This document shows, one piece after another, positions 17,173-30,024 of a stretch of DNA of 64,000 bases. A model generated the notes under the pieces. The model was not told the origin of the DNA. It did no database searches and saw nothing but the letters and a program-made list of their open reading frames with translations. The stretch's first letter is position 1. Every line of letters starts with the position of its first letter. Where the stretch lies: assembly GCA_024235095.1 (NCBI GenBank), contig JACKNC010000002.1:777269-841268 (forward strand). Direction: 5' to 3'. Made by a program: the position numbers and the translations under genes. The DNA is from Gammaproteobacteria bacterium. GTDB lineage: Bacteria; Pseudomonadota; Gammaproteobacteria; Competibacterales; Competibacteraceae.

Positions 17173-19059
17173 TTACACTTCCGCCAGATTGCCTTTCTCC
17201 TCCAACCAGTTCTTGCGATCCCCCGCGCGCTTCTTTGCCAGCAGCATATCCATCAATTTCAGGGTGTCGTCGCCGGTCTCCAGCGTCAACTGCACCAGTC
17301 GGCGCGTCGTCGGGTCCATCGTCGTTTCCCGCAATTGCAGGGGATTCATTTCACCCAGTCCTTTGAAACGAGTGACATTGATCTTGCCTTTCTTTTTCTC
17401 GGCAGCGATCCGATCGAGAATGCCCTGTTTCTCCGCCTCGTCCAGCGCGTAAAATATGTCCTTGCCGACATCGACGCGAAACAGCGGCGGCATGGCGACA
17501 TGAACATGTCCGGTCTCCACCAGCGGTCGGAAGTGACGCACGAAAAGCGCGCATAACAGAGTAGCGATATGCAAACCATCGGAATCGGCGTCAGCGAGAA
17601 TACAAATTTTGCCATAGCGCAACCCAGTTAACGCTTCGGAACCGGGATCGACGCCGATGGCCACCGCGATGTCATGTACTTCCTGCGAGGCCATGACCTC
17701 GGCGGAATCGACCTCCCAGGTGTTAAGAATCTTGCCGCGCAAGGGCATCACCGCCTGAAATTCCCGATTACGCGCCTGCTTGGTGGAGCCGCCAGCGGAA
17801 TCGCCTTCCACCAGAAACAGTTCGGTGCGCGCCAGGTCCTGGGCGGTGCAATCCGCCAGTTTGCCGGGCAGCGCCGGGCCGCTGGTCACCTGTTTCCGCA
17901 CGACCTTGCGGCTGGCCCGCAAGCGTTTCTGGGCATTCGCCAGCGCAAGTTGAGCAATGCGCTCGCCGGTTTCCGGATGCTGGTTTAGCCACAGGCTCAG
18001 CGCGTCCTTGACGACCCCACCGACGAATACCGCACATTCCCGCGACGACAACCGCTCCTTGGTCTGGCCGGAGAATTGCGGGTCCTGCATCTTGACCGAG
18101 AGGACATAGCAGCAACCTTCCCAAACATCCTCTGGCGCAATGCGCAACCCGCGCGGCAACAGGTTGCGGAACTCGCAGAACTCCCTGACTGCATCAGTTA
18201 GGCCGCCACGCAAGCCATTGACATGCGTCCCACCCAACGGCGTGGGGATCAGATTCACATAACTTTCCGCCACCGGTTCGCCACCCTCCGGCAACCAAGT
18301 CAAGGCCCAGTCTACCGCTTCGCGCTCACTGCTAATATGACCGACAAAGGGGGGATCGGGCAGTAGCGCCGTTTTGCCCAGCGCTTCCCGCAGATAGTCG
18401 GTCAGACCGTCCTGATAATGCCAGAGAACCTGTTCACCGGTGGCTTCATCATTGAACTTGACCTTCAATCCTGGACACAGCACCGCCTTGGCGCGCAGGA
18501 CATGCTGCAAGCGCGGTACGGAAAACTTTGGCGAGTCAAAATAGCGCAGATCGGGCCAAAAGCGCACATGGGTTCCGGTGACCCGGCGCGGCGCGAGGCC
18601 GATTTCCGTTAGTTCCGACACTTTGTCGCCACCGGCGAAAACCATCTGGTATTCCCTGCCGTTGCGTTTGACCCGGACTTCCAGACGGCTGGATAGGGCA
18701 TTCACTACCGATACCCCAACCCCGTGCAGACCGCCGGAAAACTGGTAACTGCGATCGGAGAATTTACCGCCGGCATGCAGTCGGGTCAGGATTAATTCGA
18801 CGCCGGGGATACCCTCTTCCGGGTGAATATCCACCGGCATCCCCCGTCCGTCGTCCTCAACCGCCAGCGAGCCATCGGCGTATAGCGTGACCGTGATCGT
18901 CCCGGCATGACCGGCGATGGCTTCATCCACGCTGTTGTCGATGACTTCCTGGGCCAAGTGATTAGGGCGAGTCGTGTCGGTGTACATCCCTGGTCGCTTG
19001 CGGACCGGGTCCAGACCACTGAGAACTTCAATCGCGGAGGCGTCATAGGAAGCGTTCAT
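17173..19059 (-). CDS. parE: DNA topoisomerase IV subunit B
   Basis: ATPase subunit of topoisomerase IV, decatenating daughter chromosomes together with ParC, which is not in this window. About 628 residues from ATG 19059 (MNASYDASAIEVLSGLDPV); a longer TTG start at 19083 is less likely. GHKL ATPase motifs are IDNSVDEAIAGH, EDDGRGMPVDIH and the GGLHGVGVSVVNAL loop; the TOPRIM region has EGDSAGGST and ADADSDGLHI. The C-terminus MLLAKKRAGDRKNWLE is typical. The gene is monocistronic. Confidence 0.95.
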   Translation of the reverse strand: MNASYDASAIEVLSGLDPVRKRPGMYTDTTRPNHLAQEVIDNSVDEAIAGHAGTITVTLYADGSLAVEDDGRGMPVDIHPEEGIPGVELILTRLHAGGKFSDRSYQFSGGLHGVGVSVVNALSSRLEVRVKRNGREYQMVFAGGDKVSELTEIGLAPRRVTGTHVRFWPDLRYFDSPKFSVPRLQHVLRAKAVLCPGLKVKFNDEATGEQVLWHYQDGLTDYLREALGKTALLPDPPFVGHISSEREAVDWALTWLPEGGEPVAESYVNLIPTPLGGTHVNGLRGGLTDAVREFCEFRNLLPRGLRIAPEDVWEGCCYVLSVKMQDPQFSGQTKERLSSRECAVFVGGVVKDALSLWLNQHPETGERIAQLALANAQKRLRASRKVVRKQVTSGPALPGKLADCTAQDLARTELFLVEGDSAGGSTKQARNREFQAVMPLRGKILNTWEVDSAEVMASQEVHDIAVAIGVDPGSEALTGLRYGKICILADADSDGLHIATLLCALFVRHFRPLVETGHVHVAMPPLFRVDVGKDIFYALDEAEKQGILDRIAAEKKKGKINVTRFKGLGEMNPLQLRETTMDPTTRRLVQLTLETGDDTLKLMDMLLAKKRAGDRKNWLEEKGNLAEV

Positions 19060-19184
19060 GCAGTACAAGCAGTATTTAGGCAAGGTTAAGAGCTATCGCC
19101 CGAAAGCCGGGCGATGCGCATTATACGCAAGATGCTGCGCCATCAAGGAACGCACGAATGTACGGATGAAACAGGTGAGCTGAT

Positions 19185-22100
19185 TTACTGGCGTTTCCGC
19201 CATTGCTCATACCAATGGAGCAATGCTTCGGCCGGCAACGGACGAGAAATAAAATAGCCCTGGGCAATCTGGCTGCTGGTGGTGAGGAGAAAAGCCCAGT
19301 CCTCCTCATCTTCGACGCCCTCCACTACCACTTCCATATGAAGTTGCTTGGCCATATCGAGACTGGCGGTGAAAATGGCTTTGAGCCGTGCATCTTTGCC
19401 GGCGTTGTGGGTGAAGCTGCGGTCGATTTTGAGTTCATCAAAGGGCAAATCACGCAGTTGCGCAAGGGAGGAGTGACCGGTGCCGAAGTCGTCGATGGAG
19501 AGGCGAAAGCGCTTTAGGCGGAGTCGGGTCAGCACATGCAATGCCGTCGCCAAATCCTGCATCAGCCGTCCTTCGGTGACCTCCAGGACGATCGCTTGTG
19601 GTAGAACGTTGTGGCTCGCTGCCTGCTCAATGACAAAATCGGCGAACGCCATGTCGGTCAAATCTTCCATCGAGACATTGACCGCTACCTGTAGAGCGAA
19701 GCCCTCGTCACGCCATAGCTGCGCCTGGCGGATCGACTCCTTTAACACAGCGCGCGTCACGTCGCCGATGATCCCACTGGCCTCGGCCACCGGAATAAAC
19801 TGGTCGGGGAAGACCAGGCCGTCCTCGGGGTGCTGCCAACGCACGAGCGTTTCCACGCCGATCCATTCGCCCCCCGGCAGCGCTACCTTGGGCTGGTAGT
19901 AGTTGACCAGCTCACTGTTGGCGATGGCCGTGCGCAAGGCCGCGGCATCGTAGCTCTTACGGACCACCGTTGCTGCGGTCGGTGTTGAAGGCGCATGTCT
20001 TGCTCGGCATCGCCCGAGCAGGTCTGCTAGTCGCTGCGGTAAGGGGGGTTTTTGTACTGAACCGACCACCGACAGATGGACTTCCTGGGCGAGTTTTTCC
20101 GTGGCGCGCAACATCATTTCGTCTTCGCCGCTGACCAGGATCAAGCAGCCCGAATATTGGCGTTGCATCAATTGTTCGACGAATTCGATGCCGTCCATGC
20201 CTGGCATGTTGATGTCGAGCAGGATGGCGTCCGGTTTCTCAGTCGATTGGTCCAACATGGCCAGCGCGGATTCGCCCGTTTCGTAACAGGAGACATCGTC
20301 ATACCCAAGTTCTTCCAACATGCTGCTGATCAGGTCGTGCATGAACGTATCGTCGTCGAGCAGCATGATCGAGAACGCAGAGGCGCGGCCGAGGAGGGGT
20401 TTGGGCAACCAGTGATCGAGGGCTGCCTGCAAATCAGGCAGCGATACGGGCTTAGCCAGGTAAACGTCCATACCCGCGGCTTGGCAACGCTCGGCCTCAC
20501 CCTTCAAGACATTGGCCGTCAGCGCCAGGATGGGTGTCCGGCCGGCACCGCGTTTCCCTTCCTCAACCCGGATCGCTTGGGCGAGCTGGTAACCGTCCAG
20601 GTGCGGCATGTGCAGGTCGGACAGCACCAGTCCGTAGTCGCCGCTCAGCCATTGGCTGAAGGCTGCCCGTCCGTCCGGGGCGAGGTCGCAGGGGTAGCCC
20701 AGCAGGGTGAGCTGCTGCCGGATCACCTCCTGGTTGGTTACGTTGTCCTCGGCCACCAGGATCAGTTGGCCCTGGGCAATAGCCTCCGCGCGACTAAGAA
20801 TAGTGGCTTGGGGCGGCGGTCGGTCCTGGGCGTCGGCAGCGATGGTCAGGGGCGTCGCGTCGGCGCGGGGAAAGGGCAGGCGGGCGGTAAAGGTGCTGCC
20901 GACATCCGGCGTGCTGTCTACCCGAATCTCGCCCCCCATCACCTCGGCCAAGCGCGTGCTGATCACCAGCCCCAGCCCGGTGCCGCCATACTTCCGCGCG
21001 GTCGCCGCGTCGGCCTGGGTAAAGGGATGGAACACTCGCTCCAGCGTCGCCGCATCCATGCCAATGCCATTGTCGCGCACCGAGAGTTCGACCCAGACTG
21101 GATCACTGGCTTCGCCCACCTGCCGCGCGACCACCTCGACGTCGCCCGCGCGGTCCAGCCCGCTGGAGAATTTGATGGCATTGGTGGTGAAGTTGGTGAG
21201 AATCTGCCGGACCCGCAGGGCATCGCCTTCCAGGGCGCGGGGGATGTGCGCATCCACGTCATGGCGCAGCGTCACCCCTTTCTGTCGAGCCTGTCCGGTA
21301 AGCATGGCGCAGGTCTTCTCGACCACATCGGCAATGGTGAAGGATTCGATAGAGAGATCCAGCCGGCCGGCTTCGATCTTGGAGAAATCGAGGATGTCGT
21401 TAAGGATGCCCAGCTGGGTTTGGGCGGAATCGCGGATGATGCATGTCATCTTGTGCTGCTCGTCCGTCAGGCGCGTGTTGAGCAGCACTTCGCTCATGCC
21501 GATCACCCCACTCATCGGCGTGCGAATCTCGTGCGACATGTTGGCCAGGAAGGCGCTCTTGGCTTGGCTCGCCGTGATCGCCGCGTTTTTCAATTCCAGC
21601 AATTCATTCTGCGCGTCGCGCAACTCCGCTTCTGCTTTCATGCGCCGGCTGATCTCGCGTGTTAGCGCGATCGTGCGGTTGGCCAGCTTGTCGTACATAT
21701 CCATGATGGTGCCAATCAGAACGCGAGTGGCTCCAGCCATCTCTTCATTCGCCTGTTCCTTGGCGCGTTCGAACGAAATGCCAGAAGGCAAGGCCAGCAC
21801 CACCTTGGCCATGCGCTTGTCGGATTCGATGATGTGCAAAGCCAGCCAACGCGTCAGGAATCCGACAATCTCCACGATCACATCATCCAACGGTAACTCG
21901 GTTTCTTTCTGCTTGATCTCGAGCACCTTGGCAATGAAATCACTATGGGCGTCTTTATGCCATACCTCCCAGGGATCATTCTGGAAATATTCGTGCCAGA
22001 TACGTTCCTCAGTCGAGAAATGCACGACCGTATAGTCTTTCAATTCGTCGAAGACTTGATTCAGGGCCGGGGCATCGGCATTGAATGCCAGATAGCTCAC

Positions 22101-22208
22101 CAGAGCATTGAGAAGATCGACGAGACGCTTATGCTGTACGTCGATTTCCTCGATGCCGGTCGCGAAGTTTTCGTTCCAGGGAAAGATTTCCAGTTGGGTC
22201 GTGGTCAT
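19185..22208 (-). CDS. Hemerythrin-histidine kinase-receiver-receiver-EAL hybrid protein
   Basis: About 1007 residues, no membrane segment. Order: bacteriohemerythrin (10-140; metal ligands in DVQHKRL, HFSTEERIWHEYF and WHKDAHSDF), HisKA with NMSHEIRTPMSG (His near 226), HATPase (about 330-450), receiver 1 (from about 483, Asp in LSDLHMPHLDG), receiver 2 (from about 611, Asp in LLDINMPGMDG) and EAL (about 764-1000). EAL catalytic residues look complete: GVETLVRW, VNVS, LEVTEG, IDDFGTG, LKIDRS, VEGVE, AQGY. It should couple O2 or redox sensing to c-di-GMP breakdown (inference). ATG 22208 begins the hemerythrin domain; the preceding kinase gene overlaps upstream codons. Confidence 0.9.
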   Translation of the reverse strand: MTTTQLEIFPWNENFATGIEEIDVQHKRLVDLLNALVSYLAFNADAPALNQVFDELKDYTVVHFSTEERIWHEYFQNDPWEVWHKDAHSDFIAKVLEIKQKETELPLDDVIVEIVGFLTRWLALHIIESDKRMAKVVLALPSGISFERAKEQANEEMAGATRVLIGTIMDMYDKLANRTIALTREISRRMKAEAELRDAQNELLELKNAAITASQAKSAFLANMSHEIRTPMSGVIGMSEVLLNTRLTDEQHKMTCIIRDSAQTQLGILNDILDFSKIEAGRLDLSIESFTIADVVEKTCAMLTGQARQKGVTLRHDVDAHIPRALEGDALRVRQILTNFTTNAIKFSSGLDRAGDVEVVARQVGEASDPVWVELSVRDNGIGMDAATLERVFHPFTQADAATARKYGGTGLGLVISTRLAEVMGGEIRVDSTPDVGSTFTARLPFPRADATPLTIAADAQDRPPPQATILSRAEAIAQGQLILVAEDNVTNQEVIRQQLTLLGYPCDLAPDGRAAFSQWLSGDYGLVLSDLHMPHLDGYQLAQAIRVEEGKRGAGRTPILALTANVLKGEAERCQAAGMDVYLAKPVSLPDLQAALDHWLPKPLLGRASAFSIMLLDDDTFMHDLISSMLEELGYDDVSCYETGESALAMLDQSTEKPDAILLDINMPGMDGIEFVEQLMQRQYSGCLILVSGEDEMMLRATEKLAQEVHLSVVGSVQKPPLPQRLADLLGRCRARHAPSTPTAATVVRKSYDAAALRTAIANSELVNYYQPKVALPGGEWIGVETLVRWQHPEDGLVFPDQFIPVAEASGIIGDVTRAVLKESIRQAQLWRDEGFALQVAVNVSMEDLTDMAFADFVIEQAASHNVLPQAIVLEVTEGRLMQDLATALHVLTRLRLKRFRLSIDDFGTGHSSLAQLRDLPFDELKIDRSFTHNAGKDARLKAIFTASLDMAKQLHMEVVVEGVEDEEDWAFLLTTSSQIAQGYFISRPLPAEALLHWYEQWRKRQ

Positions 22209-22224
22209 TTTGGCGCCATTTAGC

Positions 22225-25773
<3,549 letters not shown>

Positions 25774-25815
25774 AATGTATGGTGCCTAAAAATTATAAAT
25801 TAATATAATAACTTA

Positions 25816-25958
25816 TATTCTTCGAGGATTCTTGTGGAGCCAACCGACTCAAAGGCGACTCGCAGATCCAATCTTTTGATCTTGAAAGAGGCAGCGCTGA
25901 CTTGGCGTATTGATCTTGGCCCAGAAGTCCACATTCCACAGAAACCCTCGAAGAACCG
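25816..25958. repeat. MITE-like element, copy A (143 bp)
   Basis: Ends are imperfect inverted repeats: TATTCTTCGAGGATTCTTGTGG at one end, reverse complement of 25937-25958 at the other reading GGTTCTTCGAGGGTTTCTGT. The whole element matches 29706-29846 in opposite orientation with roughly three quarters identity by eye. The remainder of the spacer 25774-26060 before flgA is A/T-rich and shows no gene. Confidence 0.6.
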
Positions 25959-26060
25959 TAAATTGAAAATAATAGAAAAATATTCAGGAATAGCTCTAAT
26001 AATGGAACACTATTTGCTTAATATTCGCAATAGAAGTTCCTTTTTAAGAAGGCCAAACCC

Positions 26061-26774
26061 ATGCGAACCCCTACTCTTCAAAACCTCCTGCTCAGCGGTT
26101 GCTGCGGGCTGGCGGCGTCGACGTTCGTCATGGCGGACCCTACCTTACAACCGCTTGACGACATTGAGCGCGCCGCTCACACTTTTTTGACGGCGCAACA
26201 TCGCGGCCGCGAAGAACCGCCGAATATCCGGTTACAACCGCTTGATCCTCGCCTACGATTGCCCAAATGCCAGGCAGCGCTGGAAGCTTTCCTGCCGAGT
26301 GGCGCACGCACCGCTGGCAATACCTCGATCGGTGTGCGCTGTCCTGACGCCAAACCCTGGATTCTCTACCTTAGCGCCAATATCCAGATCCATGACCAAG
26401 TGCTGGTCGCTAAGCGCTTCCTGCGCCGGGGAACCATTCTCAGCGCCGCCGACTTTCAATCCGAACGCCGCGAGCTGTCCACGCTGCCCAGCGGTTACGA
26501 AACTGACCCCCAACAATTGATCGGTCGGCAACTACAACGCGCATTAATGGCGGGAAAGGTTATTCCACCGCGCTCCGTCAAAATACCGCCAGCGGTCCGC
26601 CGTGGCGAAACCGTTACCCTCGTCGCAGGACAAAGCGGCATCGAAATTACCTCCAGCGGCATCGCCCTAAATGACGCGCGCATCGGCGAACGGCTACGTG
26701 TGCGCAACGAAAGATCTCAACGAGTCGTCGAAGGTAAAGTAACCGTCAACCGGCGCGTCGAGGTTGGAAGATAA
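26061..26774 (+). CDS. flgA: Flagellar basal body P-ring formation protein FlgA
   Basis: Periplasmic chaperone needed to assemble the FlgI P-ring around the flagellar rod. The 237-residue protein has a signal peptide (ending FVMA), an N-terminal domain with RLPKC and IGVRCPDAKPWILY, and a C-terminal SAF domain (about 110-235; AKRFLRRGTILSAADF, LIGRQLQRALMAGKVI and VTLVAGQSGIEI). AAGG precedes the ATG. It is followed by flgM and flgN, the usual gammaproteobacterial arrangement. The remaining flg genes are not in the window. Confidence 0.93.
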   Translation: MRTPTLQNLLLSGCCGLAASTFVMADPTLQPLDDIERAAHTFLTAQHRGREEPPNIRLQPLDPRLRLPKCQAALEAFLPSGARTAGNTSIGVRCPDAKPWILYLSANIQIHDQVLVAKRFLRRGTILSAADFQSERRELSTLPSGYETDPQQLIGRQLQRALMAGKVIPPRSVKIPPAVRRGETVTLVAGQSGIEITSSGIALNDARIGERLRVRNERSQRVVEGKVTVNRRVEVGR

Positions 26775-26786
26775 CTGAAATTATAT

Positions 26787-26813
26787 TAAAGTTTCATGAG
26801 GTACAGCCGATAA
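26787..26813 (+). promoter_or_regulatory. Perfect sigma-28 (FliA) promoter before flgM
   Basis: TAAAGTTT at 26787-26794 and GCCGATAA at 26806-26813 with an 11-bp spacer match the enterobacterial FliA consensus exactly. It lies about 40 bp before flgM, implying that flgM-flgN is a late flagellar transcript with FlgM feedback on its own sigma factor, as known in Salmonella. Confidence 0.9.
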
Positions 26814-26854
26814 CTTGGGTAAGTCTTAAAACTAACGGCGTAAGGATCACCACT

Positions 26855-27175
26855 ATGGCCATCATCAATTCCATTTCGACTTTTCCTATACGCAGCAGCA
26901 ATGGCCCTGTGGAGCAGTTCCTCACCGCAAAGACGGGAAAATCGCCAAATAGCGATTTGCTCAACAAGTCAGATGCGGAGAGCGACCAGGTTAATCTCAC
27001 TAGGAGTTCGCTGCATTTACGCGAGATTGAAACCCACGAGGCGGAAGGACAACCGCCGATGGATCAGGAAAAAATTGAAAAGCTGCGTAACGCGATTGCC
27101 AAGGGCGAATACCGGGTCGATTCGAACAGGATCGCGCATAAAATGCTCGAATTTGATGAGCTAACCCTCGCATAG
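26855..27175 (+). CDS. flgM: Anti-sigma-28 factor FlgM
   Basis: Small, largely unfolded protein of 106 residues that binds FliA (sigma-28) until the hook is complete and it is exported. The conserved C-terminal part is present: KIEKLRNAIAKGEYRVDSNRIAHKMLEFD, with the helix that contacts sigma. The N-terminal half is low in hydrophobic residues, as expected. AAGGAT precedes the ATG, and a perfect sigma-28 promoter sits just upstream. flgN follows after 12 bp, so the two are one transcript. Confidence 0.93.
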   Translation: MAIINSISTFPIRSSNGPVEQFLTAKTGKSPNSDLLNKSDAESDQVNLTRSSLHLREIETHEAEGQPPMDQEKIEKLRNAIAKGEYRVDSNRIAHKMLEFDELTLA

Positions 27176-27187
27176 GACTGCTTGACC

Positions 27188-27655
27188 ATGCTGGAGAAAT
27201 TGTTGCGCGAAGAGTTAGCCCTCATTGAGGGGCTGCAGCAATTGCTTCAACAGGAATATGACGCCTTGCGTACCCGTGACGTGACGGCGCTGGAGCATAT
27301 TGCTGGTGAAAAACAGATCAGCGCTGACCGGTTGCGCAGTCTAGATACAGCACGGATGGCTTACTTGCGTGAACAAGGTTTTACCGCCGATCGGCAGGGA
27401 TTGCAAACCTGTCTGGAAGCCGCGCCAACTCGCAAGCAACGCGGGATTTTGCATAAGTTGGCGTCGGAATTCGAACGCGCTATCGAGCAGGCTCGCGACC
27501 AGAATGAAGTTAATGGCGCCATCATCGCGGCCAGTCGCAGCCATGTCGAACAAGCGCTGGCCATTGTCAGTGGCCGCGCCCCCCTGGAATTTCTCTACGA
27601 TCATGATAGCCGCAAGGTTTTTAGCAGTAGCGGCCAGCCAATCGCCAAGGTCTGA
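27188..27655 (+). CDS. flgN: Flagellar export chaperone FlgN
   Basis: Cytoplasmic chaperone for the hook-filament junction proteins FlgK and FlgL. 155 residues, almost entirely alpha-helical with coiled-coil character (LEKLLREELALIEGLQQLL; LEHIAGEKQISADRLRSLD), the usual FlgN length and pattern. ATG 27188 is preferred over the in-frame TTG six bases upstream. It follows flgM closely; assignment depends partly on this context. Confidence 0.88.
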   Translation: MLEKLLREELALIEGLQQLLQQEYDALRTRDVTALEHIAGEKQISADRLRSLDTARMAYLREQGFTADRQGLQTCLEAAPTRKQRGILHKLASEFERAIEQARDQNEVNGAIIAASRSHVEQALAIVSGRAPLEFLYDHDSRKVFSSSGQPIAKV

Positions 27656-27892
27656 TAGCTGTTCCTTCCTGCTTTCCAGTGCCTTATATCTTACCACCTA
27701 TCCGTTCTGAGTTAGGCTAAAGTAAGTTTGACTGAAATCGCTGAGGAGACGATGGGAATCTGCCAGAGGAGGCGCGCTACCGAAAACGGCAGGCTGCGAT
27801 CGATTCCGCCTACCGCAAACAGTAACTTAACGAATAATGACAGGTATTCTGACAAAGTAGAATTAATCTTTGCCTTTTTACCAAAGGTTAGA

Positions 27893-29068
27893 TTAACCGC
27901 CTCTGTTTCTTCTTAGTTGCTCAAGTTCTTGAGCGGTATCAACCATGATTCGTTTAAACTCTTCAATCATTTTGGCGAGGGTCCCAATCTCATCATTAGA
28001 TTTTACCTCTACTTTAGCAGTAAAATCACCTCCTACTACACGGGTTGTGGCATTAACTACTTTATCAAGCGGCCAAATTACCACTAAGCTCACTACCAAG
28101 ATCATAATCATGCTAATAATCAGGGTTCCAGCAAGAGTAATGAGTAGCATATTGAAACCGGCTTTTTGGTAGGTTTGTTCAACAGCAGTGAAATCGTCGA
28201 GAGTAATCACGGCGCCGACCTTTTTGTTGCCAGCGTCGTATAATGAGAATCCACCACCAACATAATATTTGCCGCCAAGCTCAAAATGCTTGATTAATTT
28301 TCCTTCGTCGGTGACAGCAGTCAAGTCGTCTGGGCTAAAAACATAATCTTTGAAGATCGATGGATCTGTCAGAGTCGTATCGATAACAACGTAATCTTTA
28401 AGTTCATCATAGTTATTGTCTAACCCTTTGCTTTCTCTGACTGACGCCCAATCTCTTGCATCGATGAACTGTTTACCCACTACCACGACATAATCCATCT
28501 CTGTTTGGTCCTTCATAATTTCGATGAAGTGATCGATTTCTTCACCAAATTCCACATAACCGATCAGGTCGCCCTCTTTGAAGTAAGGTGTAACAACCCG
28601 TAAGGCGAACGCTGTTTTTCCAAGCTCTATCCCTGTTCCCCAAGAGCCGGTTTTTTTCGATTGATTGAAAGTAATTCGATTTAATGAATCGTCAAATTTT
28701 CCTTCATCATGCAGCCTAGAAAAAACGGTGCCATTCTTTCGATGAAAATAAAAATGAGTAATCCCTAATTTTTTGTTATCTAAAAAAAGATTTTGACCGT
28801 AATGGTACAGCTTGTTTCTGTCGTTTTCTAGAAATATGTCTTTGTAATCCTCATTAGTTGTGAAACTGATAAGAGCAGCCTTCAACATCTTTATATCGTT
28901 TTTTTCTAGATTATAAAAAGTTTGCCTTGCTGATTGGATCCGGTCGATGGCGCTCTTTTCCACCGCAGATCTTTTGCTTTGAATAGAAATCGTATAAAAA
29001 ATGGTGGCTAAAGTAATGACGCCAAGCACAATGACAGGCAATAGCTTGTATCTAATACTGGATTTCAT
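27893..29068 (-). CDS. Double-Cache HAMP sensor protein without output domain
   Basis: 391-residue inner-membrane protein. TM helix at about 8-28, a large periplasmic ligand domain (about 30-310) of dCache_3 type (motifs THFYFHRKNGTVFSRLH, GTGIELGKTAFALRVVTPYF, LIGYVEFGEEIDHF), TM helix at about 312-336 and a HAMP domain (about 337-380). The protein ends just after HAMP with LEQLRRNRGG: there is no kinase, chemotaxis or GGDEF domain. It overlaps the upstream gene by ATGA, so that cytoplasmic protein may be its partner (inference). Both genes are markedly A/T-rich compared with neighbours, suggesting transfer. Confidence 0.8.
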   Translation of the reverse strand: MKSSIRYKLLPVIVLGVITLATIFYTISIQSKRSAVEKSAIDRIQSARQTFYNLEKNDIKMLKAALISFTTNEDYKDIFLENDRNKLYHYGQNLFLDNKKLGITHFYFHRKNGTVFSRLHDEGKFDDSLNRITFNQSKKTGSWGTGIELGKTAFALRVVTPYFKEGDLIGYVEFGEEIDHFIEIMKDQTEMDYVVVVGKQFIDARDWASVRESKGLDNNYDELKDYVVIDTTLTDPSIFKDYVFSPDDLTAVTDEGKLIKHFELGGKYYVGGGFSLYDAGNKKVGAVITLDDFTAVEQTYQKAGFNMLLITLAGTLIISMIMILVVSLVVIWPLDKVVNATTRVVGGDFTAKVEVKSNDEIGTLAKMIEEFKRIMVDTAQELEQLRRNRGG

Positions 29069-29598
29069 TGCAATTTTTCTCCTAGAATCTCGTTAGTGGC
29101 TTGTATGAGTTTTTCGATCTTATTTGGATCATCCGGCGTATTTTCCGTGATATTCATCAATATCCCAGCTTTCAATCCAATGCGTCCTCGAACTATCGAT
29201 CTGTCTAATCCTTTCCTGTCGATAATTGCATTAATTTGAGTGGATAATTGGAATAAGCGTCTTGTGTGCTCAGTAGGTATTGCCCCCATATTTGATTCAT
29301 CTGACTCCATTTGTTTAAACAATAAGTCGATGCTTGGAGCATGGGGATTTGGTTTTTCGTTTTCACCCAGTTGCGTCGCCAAGAAAACAACATCTTTAAT
29401 AGGCCAAGTTAAACAATTATTGACTTGGGTTTGTTTGGAGGTCTTTTGCAAAATAACATCGAAAATTTGACCTTCTTTGACAACGATCCATACACAGTTG
29501 ATGAAATTTTCTTCTCGGATATAGACATACACCCGACCTGTTTTTTTCTGGTCTCGCACTAAGGATAGGGTTTCATGTAATTTTTTTTGCGCTGACAT
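29065..29598 (-). CDS. Uncharacterised cytoplasmic protein coupled to the dCache-HAMP sensor
   Basis: 177 residues, no membrane segment. The N-terminal half (HETLSLVRDQKKTGRVYVYI, then VWIVVKEGQIFDVIL) resembles DUF4388/PatA-type modules that read 'tool for gene expression in response to a G-rich loop', but this is only a visual resemblance. The C-terminal half (about 105-177) is helical with a basic stretch IDRKGLDRSIVRGRIGLKAG. It is the first gene of a two-gene unit, overlapping the sensor by four bases, and has the same low G+C. A role as the signalling partner of the output-less sensor is inferred from this coupling. Confidence 0.55.
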   Translation of the reverse strand: MSAQKKLHETLSLVRDQKKTGRVYVYIREENFINCVWIVVKEGQIFDVILQKTSKQTQVNNCLTWPIKDVVFLATQLGENEKPNPHAPSIDLLFKQMESDESNMGAIPTEHTRRLFQLSTQINAIIDRKGLDRSIVRGRIGLKAGILMNITENTPDDPNKIEKLIQATNEILGEKLQ

Positions 29599-30024
29599 AA
29601 TTTCTTACCCTTTGTAGAGGCGTTACAAAAGCACTCATGTTGCGTATTCGAGATACTAGATCAATCTATGGCGTTTATATTATATTGATAAATAATCAAA
29701 AAATTGGTTATTGGAGGTTTTTATGGAATGTGGGTTTCTGGGCTAAGCTTAGCACACTAAGCCGATGCTGCTTCTTTCAAGGTCAACGGGTTAGAGCCAC
29801 GAGTCGTCCTTGAATCGGCTGGCTTCACAAGAATTCTCAAAGAACCAAAAATTTCAAAAGCTTCAATCCTGAATAATAATAATACGGCGCTTGGCTTTAT
29901 CAAGATTAGACTTAAAAATTTATTCCAGCGGCGCCGCCGACAACAGGGAGCGCAGCCAGGACCTAGCGCACAGTTTTTTCCGACGGCAGGTGGCGAGCGG
30001 GTCCGCAAGAGGTGCTGCTGTAGC
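29599..30024. other. Gene-free region upstream of the two-gene sensor cassette
   Basis: 425 bp between the sensor cassette and the IS630 element. It holds the A/T-rich promoter region of the cassette (29600-29705), the MITE-like copy B (29706-29846) and a G/C-rich stretch (29925-30024) with no recognisable gene. Confidence 0.5.
29706..29846. repeat. MITE-like element, copy B (141 bp)
   Basis: Inverted partner of the element at 25816-25958. Its ends read GGTTATTGGAGGTTTTTATG and, on the opposite strand, GGTTCTTTGAGAATTCTTGT. Many differences between copies fall at every third base in one frame, so the core may descend from a short coding segment, but copy B has stops in that frame. Confidence 0.6.

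Noticed and set aside
25834..26190. 118-codon frame upstream of flgA
   Set aside because: It combines the MITE-like copy with the flgA start region in another frame; flgA is clearly the real gene.
27728..27916. 62-codon frame between flgN and the dCache sensor
   Set aside because: No ribosome site, no motif, and it overlaps the end of the convergent sensor gene.
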